Shown here: piece after piece, positions 33,704 through 38,261 of the stretch | Numbering within the stretch: position 1 is the first letter of the stretch | Layout of the letters: the number at the start of each line of letters is the position of its first letter | Assembly: GCA_947476295.1 (NCBI GenBank) | Contig: CANJQC010000045.1 | Coordinates: forward strand, 1-38,261 | Length of the DNA stretch: 38,261 nt | From: Planctomycetaceae bacterium | GTDB lineage: Bacteria > Planctomycetota > Planctomycetia > Planctomycetales > Planctomycetaceae | Reading direction: 5' to 3' | Notes under the pieces: model-generated | The model's input: the letters and a program-made list of their open reading frames with translations, nothing else | What the model was told of the DNA's origin: nothing | Databases searched by the model: none | Position numbers and translations under genes: made by a program

Positions 33704-33734
33704 TCGGGATTCAGGTGTCGGGATTCAGGATTCA
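33704..33734. repeat. Short direct repeat GGGATTCAGG
   Basis: TCGGGATTCAGG occurs at 33704-33715 and again at 33718-33729, followed by a third partial GGATTCAG. It occupies the 56-base gap between the two M16 genes. Confidence 0.55.
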
Positions 33735-33752
33735 GTCGAAAGTCAACAAAGT

Positions 33753-35003
33753 TCAGCTCAGCGACGTGACACACGCGGGATTGAGTGCCTGCGGGCCGAT
33801 CGTGACCAGTACCATCGCCTTTGGAGCGTACTCAATGGAGAAATCGCGAACCTGGGATGTGCTGAGTGCGTTGATGCGGGAGTTAATTTCGTCCAGCGTG
33901 ACGACACGACCCAGATGATACATGTCGCGAGCCAATGAGGAAGCGCGGGATGTCGTCGATTCCTGCTGCATGATGAGCGAGCTTTTCGCCCGGGCTTTGC
34001 ATCGCTGAAGTTCGTCTTCGGTAATTCCTTCGTGCAGTCGCAGGATTTCTGCGACGGTCACATCGAGCGTTTCCTGAGCGCGTTCGTTGGTCGTTCCGGC
34101 ATAGGCAAACACGCGTCCTTCTTCCCGCAGCGTGCTGAGTGACGCAGAAATGGCGTAGCAAAGTCCGCGGCGTTCGCGAACTTCAGTGAACAATCGGGAA
34201 CTCATACCACCGCTGAGCAGACTTACCGCAGCCCACGCTTCAAAGTAGCGTGCATCGCGGTACGGCACCGTGTTCCATGCAAGCCCGATATGCGTCTGAG
34301 CCGAATCATGTTCGATGTGACACGGTGACAGCGGCAATGTTCCGACCGCGAGATCAGAAACCGGCGCTGACTTCCAGCCGCCGAACGCCGCTTCTGTTGT
34401 TTCGCGAATGTGGTCGGTGTCGATGTTGCCTGCAATGCCCAGGATCGCTTCATCGGGACGGATGAACTGCTGGTAGTGACGTCGCACGTCCTGGATTGTG
34501 ATTGCGGGCAGGTCCGTGAGTTCTCCTTCCGATGAGTTACCCCACGGAGCGGCGTAACTGTACTGACGCAGTGCTTTTCCCAATCGCTGGCGAGGTTCGT
34601 CTTCCAGCGACATCAGGCTTTGCTCAACCAGGTCGCGAGCAGGATCGAATTCCTCTTCCGCCAGATGTGGTTCAGTGACCATGCGTCCGATGAAAGGCAG
34701 AGCGTCAATTATCCGATCGGCAGTGGTCGCCCCGGAAAATGTCACATGCGCGCTGCCCACATGGACGCTGCGTTGCAGGCCGAGATTGTCCATTGTTGCG
34801 CTGAGTTCACGCGCTGACAATCCGCCCGCCCCTCGTGAAAACATTTCGGTCAGAATTGCAGCAGTTCCGCAGCGACCGTCAGCATCGCGCACACCTCCGG
34901 CTGGCACCAGCAAGGTGACTGCCGCCGACTGCACATCCAGCATCGGTTCAACAATGACGAGCAGACCATTGGAAAGACGAAAACTTTGAGGCGATTGGAG
35001 CAT
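33753..35003 (-). CDS. M16-family protein lacking the zinc motif
   Basis: A 416-residue homologue of the adjacent M16 peptidase. Where the zinc motif should be, it reads GTAAILTEMFSRG (about 45-57), with no HxxEH, so it should be catalytically dead. It keeps the substrate-grip motif near LFTEVRERRGLCYAISASLS (R/Y pair) that the non-catalytic alpha-type subunit contributes in processing peptidases. The pair therefore looks like a beta/alpha heterodimer, with this gene first and the catalytic gene 56 bases behind it. Start ATG at 35003; no strong Shine-Dalgarno. Confidence 0.9.
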   Translation of the reverse strand: MLQSPQSFRLSNGLLVIVEPMLDVQSAAVTLLVPAGGVRDADGRCGTAAILTEMFSRGAGGLSARELSATMDNLGLQRSVHVGSAHVTFSGATTADRIIDALPFIGRMVTEPHLAEEEFDPARDLVEQSLMSLEDEPRQRLGKALRQYSYAAPWGNSSEGELTDLPAITIQDVRRHYQQFIRPDEAILGIAGNIDTDHIRETTEAAFGGWKSAPVSDLAVGTLPLSPCHIEHDSAQTHIGLAWNTVPYRDARYFEAWAAVSLLSGGMSSRLFTEVRERRGLCYAISASLSTLREEGRVFAYAGTTNERAQETLDVTVAEILRLHEGITEDELQRCKARAKSSLIMQQESTTSRASSLARDMYHLGRVVTLDEINSRINALSTSQVRDFSIEYAPKAMVLVTIGPQALNPACVTSLS

Positions 35004-35037
35004 GGAGGGATTCTGACTTTTCGAAAAACGCTCTTAA

Positions 35038-36069
35038 CTATTTCTTAGCGGGCAGATTGAAGTCGCCACCGATGTTACGCCACATCGCGTGAACGTGGTT
35101 GGCTTCGTTCTGAGTGTTATTATACTCGATAATGAACGATTCACCCTGCACCACATAGTGATGCCGCTGATTGCGTTCTGATTCACCCCACCAGCCAATG
35201 CGAACGTTATCCATCCCGGATTTTTCAATGGCCTTCATCCGGTCCCGCACAACCTGTACGGGCATGGCGGTTACATATTCGGCAATCAATTCACGCAGCA
35301 GTTTCTGCTGTTCCGGAGACATGTCGGCGTACCGCAAGCCAACGGTTTCCGTCACGACTGGCTGAGCTTCCCCGGCACCGCGAATATCGTCCGGTGCTTC
35401 TTTCGCAATCCACATCTGCTTCTGCTGAGCTTCAGTACATGACTTCAAAATATCGCGTGCCAGATCTTCGCGTTTGCCGAGAACTCGCAAGCTGCGCTTC
35501 GGGCCACCGTCAATGAGTCCCGGATTGGCTCCGAAAAATTCCGGTGTGCTGCTCACGACAACACCGTCCTGAATCATGAAATTCAGAGACAGATGATGCC
35601 CCTCAAATCGCCAGCCCCATTTTCCGGTTTCGCCGGGCGTGCCGAAAATCGTGATGTGATACTTATGAGGATGTCGTCGGGTACGGCGGTACTCTTCTTC
35701 GCCTTCTTCGAACAGGTACAAGACTTCTTCCAGACTTCGAACCTGCAACGTCTTTGCATATCCGGCTGCCGACAATCCTGATTTCACCAGTTCGTCAGCG
35801 GCCTTGCGAGATGCCCCTTCCAGATCCCACAGGACGATGCCGTTGCGATCGCGCGGGATGAAATGCCAATTGAGTCGTTCTGGATCGTCGTACGAGTAGA
35901 TCATCTTCTGCTTTAGCTCAGCGGGCAGGACTTCCGCCAACCGTGTGGCGGCAGCTGCCATGCCCACTCCTGGTCGTTCACTGCCGTCGTCTGCGAAGGA
36001 GGTCCGGCTGGTCGGCACAAGAGCCGCTGCCAGCAGAAACAGAGTTTTTAAATTGAACAGCAATTTCAT
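35038..36069 (-). CDS. Secreted DUF3500 protein
   Basis: A 343-residue protein with a signal peptide (MKLLFNLKTLFLLAAALVPT, cleavage near SFADD). The mature part contains YDDPERLNWHFIPRDRNGIV, HKYHITIFGTPGETGKWGWR and FEGHHLSLNFMIQDGVVVSS, which I recognise as DUF3500, a family of unknown function frequent in planctomycetes and bacteroidetes. The C-terminus NNTQNEANHVHAMWRN with conserved His and Asn resembles a metal or substrate site, but no activity is known. It stands 34 bases before the M16 operon on the same strand and may be co-transcribed with it. Confidence 0.86.
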   Translation of the reverse strand: MKLLFNLKTLFLLAAALVPTSRTSFADDGSERPGVGMAAAATRLAEVLPAELKQKMIYSYDDPERLNWHFIPRDRNGIVLWDLEGASRKAADELVKSGLSAAGYAKTLQVRSLEEVLYLFEEGEEEYRRTRRHPHKYHITIFGTPGETGKWGWRFEGHHLSLNFMIQDGVVVSSTPEFFGANPGLIDGGPKRSLRVLGKREDLARDILKSCTEAQQKQMWIAKEAPDDIRGAGEAQPVVTETVGLRYADMSPEQQKLLRELIAEYVTAMPVQVVRDRMKAIEKSGMDNVRIGWWGESERNQRHHYVVQGESFIIEYNNTQNEANHVHAMWRNIGGDFNLPAKK

Positions 36070-36156
36070 AGACAGAATCCATGCTTAGTGAGGTGGGAGA
36101 GTTGGAGATCGGTCTTGCATGTGCAGCGATCGACGCATGGTTTCGTCGGCCCCTGA

Positions 36157-36951
<795 letters not shown>

Positions 36952-37302
36952 ATGTCTAAGATTCAGCGATTTGGAGAATCGGCCCGTTGGTCGGAAGTCG
37001 TAATTTATCGCGGTGAGGCACGTTGGGTGGAAGTGGCTGACGATGCGACGGCTGATGTTCGCGGCCAGATCGCGCAAGTGCTGACACAGATCAACGTGAC
37101 TTTGGATCGCGTCGGCAGCAGCCGAACAGGTCTGATTCAGGTGCTGATTTTTCTTGCCGATCTGAAAGATGGCTCAATTTTGAATGAGCTGTGGGATGAA
37201 TGGGTTCCGACGGGACAATTGCCGATTCGAGCTTGCGTGGAAGCAAAATTGGCACCGGGATATTTTGTAGAAATGGTGATTTCAGCAGCGGTGATCGGGT
37301 AG
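36952..37302 (+). CDS. RidA-family protein (reactive intermediate deaminase)
   Basis: A 116-residue YjgF/YER057c/UK114-type protein. RidA enzymes hydrolyse reactive enamine/imine intermediates. The start at 36952 (MSKIQRFGESARWSEVV) fits the family; the ATG at 36919 has a better spaced AGGA and would add eleven residues. Conserved features include DVRGQIAQVLTQINVTLDRV and the ligand arginine in PIRACVEAKLAPGYFVEM. The WSEVVIYRGEARWVEV start is the more distant Rid subgroup type rather than archetypal RidA. Repeat copy D lies about 55 bases after its stop. Confidence 0.87.
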   Translation: MSKIQRFGESARWSEVVIYRGEARWVEVADDATADVRGQIAQVLTQINVTLDRVGSSRTGLIQVLIFLADLKDGSILNELWDEWVPTGQLPIRACVEAKLAPGYFVEMVISAAVIG

Positions 37303-37357
37303 CGTTTTCGCGCTGCATGGCAGATTTTATGCTGCGCATGGCCCGACTGTTCTTTTT

Positions 37358-37481
37358 TAGGATGGACATCCACGTCCGTCGCAGGACCCAGAAACGTTGT
37401 CGAAGTGAAGGCTGCCGCAACCCAGGAATCTTGCGTCTGGGCAGCGCTCTTTGGCCAGGACTCGGACAAGAATGCCCAGGC
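37358..37481 (-). repeat. Interspersed inverted-end repeat, copy D (inverted)
   Basis: On the minus strand it reads GGGCATTCTTGTCCGAGTCC at its left, then CCCAGACGCAAG, TTCGACAACGTTTCTGGG, and ends GCGACGGACGTGGATGTCCA. This aligns along its length with copy C (GACATTCATGTCCGAGTC, TCAGACGCAGGG, TTCGACAGCGTTTGGGG, GACGGTCATGAATGTACA). It lies between ridA and the IS66 element. Confidence 0.7.
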
Positions 37482-37605
37482 GACCGAAGCAATACCCGCA
37501 AAACGGTCGTGAAGTGTAAGCGTCCGGGGAAACCATTCTTGCCAAGGTCGGTAGTCTTGGGGCCGGTGAATTCCGGTCTCTGGGCTTTTTCTGGTGAGGT
37601 AAGTT

Positions 37606-38106
37606 ATGAGCGAATGGGAGCAGGTTTGGCGTGAGCGAATGGCGTGGCAGCCGTGGTCGGGCTGACGGTGGCCGAGTGCTGCGAAGAGGCGGGCGTTTCG
37701 GTCGCCGCATTTTATCGGTGGAAGAAACTGCTGACGGAGCCACAAGGTCCTCGGCGTCTCCGATCGACGCGAAGATCGGAAGTTCAGGCATCAGGTTCAA
37801 AGAACCGAACGTCTCAGTTTGTGCCGATTGCCCTGCGAGATTCTTCGACGAATCCCGCTCCTCCGCAGAGCATGGCAGCAGACCATGGCAGCAGACCATG
37901 GCAGCAGACCATGGCAGCAGACCATGGCAGCAGACCATGGCAGCAGCATGCGGATCGAACTGCCGAACGGCGTGGTGATCCATGTGTCTGGCGATCTGGA
38001 TGGTCAGCGGCTGGTTGACGAGATCATCGCGGCCGGTCAGATCTGCAGCGTTCATGCCGACATGACAACGCGCGATCTGCCACGGCATGAGGTGTTGTCA
38101 TGCTGA
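37606..38106 (+). pseudogene. tnpA: IS66 orfA (TnpA), disrupted by frame changes
   Basis: The product should begin MSEWEQVWRERMAWQPWSG from ATG 37606. A stop follows at 37663 because the frame changes there: LTVAECCEEAGVSVAAFYRW, the helix-turn-helix part, continues in another frame and would be reconnected by one extra base near 37660. That frame runs into a 13-bp tandem repeat (37871-37946), after which the conserved C-terminus (MRIELPNGVVIHVSGDLDGQ to EVLSC) lies in the first frame again. The normal orfA is about 110-150 residues. As sequenced the gene cannot give a full protein without two frame changes. Confidence 0.75.
37871..37946 (+). repeat. 13-bp tandem repeat, five full units plus 11 bases
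   Basis: The unit CATGGCAGCAGAC starts at 37871, 37884, 37897, 37910 and 37923, and a partial unit CATGGCAGCAG runs 37936-37946. All full units are identical. Thirteen is not a multiple of three, so each unit gained or lost shifts the reading frame of orfA. Confidence 0.95.
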
Positions 38107-38261
38107 GTCTGCCATCACGCACAAAGATGTTTCTCTTTATGAATCTCGTGGACATGCGGAAAAGTTTTGACGGACTGTTCGGAATCGTGCGGGAGGAGTT
38201 CCAGCAGGATCCGCTCAGCGGCCATCTGTTTCTGTTCGTCAACAAGCGTCGTGATCGGATG
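38100..38261 (+). CDS. tnpB: IS66 orfB (TnpB), partial
   Basis: The first 54 codons of the IS66 TnpB accessory protein. It reads MLSLPSRTKMFLFMNLVDMR, then KSFDGLFGIVREEFQQDPLS and GHLFLFVNKRRDRM, matching the family pattern (VDMRKxFDGL...DPxSGxLFVFxNRRxDR). The ATG overlaps the end of orfA (ATGCTGA), the usual IS66 coupling. The gene continues past the right edge. Confidence 0.92.
   Translation, partial: MLSLPSRTKMFLFMNLVDMRKSFDGLFGIVREEFQQDPLSGHLFLFVNKRRDRM

Larger units (their letters stand above)
37516..38261 (+). mobile_element. IS66-family insertion sequence, left part
   Basis: The left terminal inverted repeat GTAAGCGTCCGGGGAAACC (37516-37534) has the GTAAGCG start typical of IS66 ends. 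Behind it come a frameshifted orfA (tnpA) and an overlapping orfB (tnpB), in the order normal for the family. The third gene (tnpC, the DDE transposase) and right end lie beyond the window. The eight bases before the end (CGTGAAGT) would be the target duplication; this needs the right end to confirm. Confidence 0.85.

Noticed and set aside
37871-37946. CRISPR-like array
   Set aside because: The units are contiguous with no spacers; it is a simple tandem repeat within a transposon gene.

Overview
The window reads as chromosomal DNA of a planctomycete (Planctomycetota, probably a marine Planctomycetaceae-like genome). The evidence is several lineage-typical secreted proteins (a DUF1598-like protein, a DUF3500 protein, a very large coiled-coil/DUF4175-like pair), moderate GC, short mostly monocistronic units in alternating orientation, weak or absent Shine-Dalgarno sites, and many small interspersed hairpin repeats between genes.

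Layout. 1-204: edge of an unidentified, possibly transposase-like gene. 360-7350: cysH (APS reductase), a DUF1598-like secreted protein with a clear terminator, mutM, two hypothetical proteins, a Fur-family regulator and a small FlgM-like protein. 7616-12805: a secreted protein, L-threonine aldolase, hisD, a TIM-barrel sugar epimerase next to a RbsD/FucU mutarotase, and acpS. 12925-14350: two tandem CD225/dispanin-like membrane proteins (the first frameshifted) and a DUF2752 protein. 14364-21106 (minus strand): pgsA, rimO, and a two-gene unit for very large envelope proteins. 21425-25489: a complete sugar ABC importer (lipoprotein, permease, double ATPase). 25775-26614: SirB1-like protein. 26800-27165: an antitoxin-like gene with a wrecked RelE-like toxin, then about 700 bp of gene-poor sequence. 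27869-32291 (minus): a putative defence operon. 32467-36492 (minus): two M16 peptidase-like proteins, a DUF3500 protein and a HIT protein. 36952-37302: RidA. 37516 to the end: left part of an IS66-family insertion sequence.

The most interesting locus is the operon at 32291-27869. A winged-helix protein fused to a minimal nucleotidyltransferase (MNT) overlaps a HEPN-like protein gene. Both sit directly upstream of an 1118-residue protein with an Mrr-type PD-(D/E)XK nuclease domain, an SF2 helicase motor and six tandem repeats of exactly 73 residues. The first two genes resemble the MNT/HEPN toxin-antitoxin class and the third resembles the motor of restriction systems, but no methyltransferase is present. 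I infer a defence system whose C-terminal array may read DNA.

The second notable feature is repeat structure. A non-autonomous element of roughly 120-165 bp with inverted ends built from a GGACATTCATGTCC-like palindrome occurs four times (10847, 14237, 16661, and inverted at 37358). One copy supplies the C-terminus of the DUF2752 protein and reaches the pgsA stop codon. Solo hairpins of this and other families lie in several intergenic gaps. A 13-bp tandem repeat inside the IS66 orfA changes reading frame with copy number.
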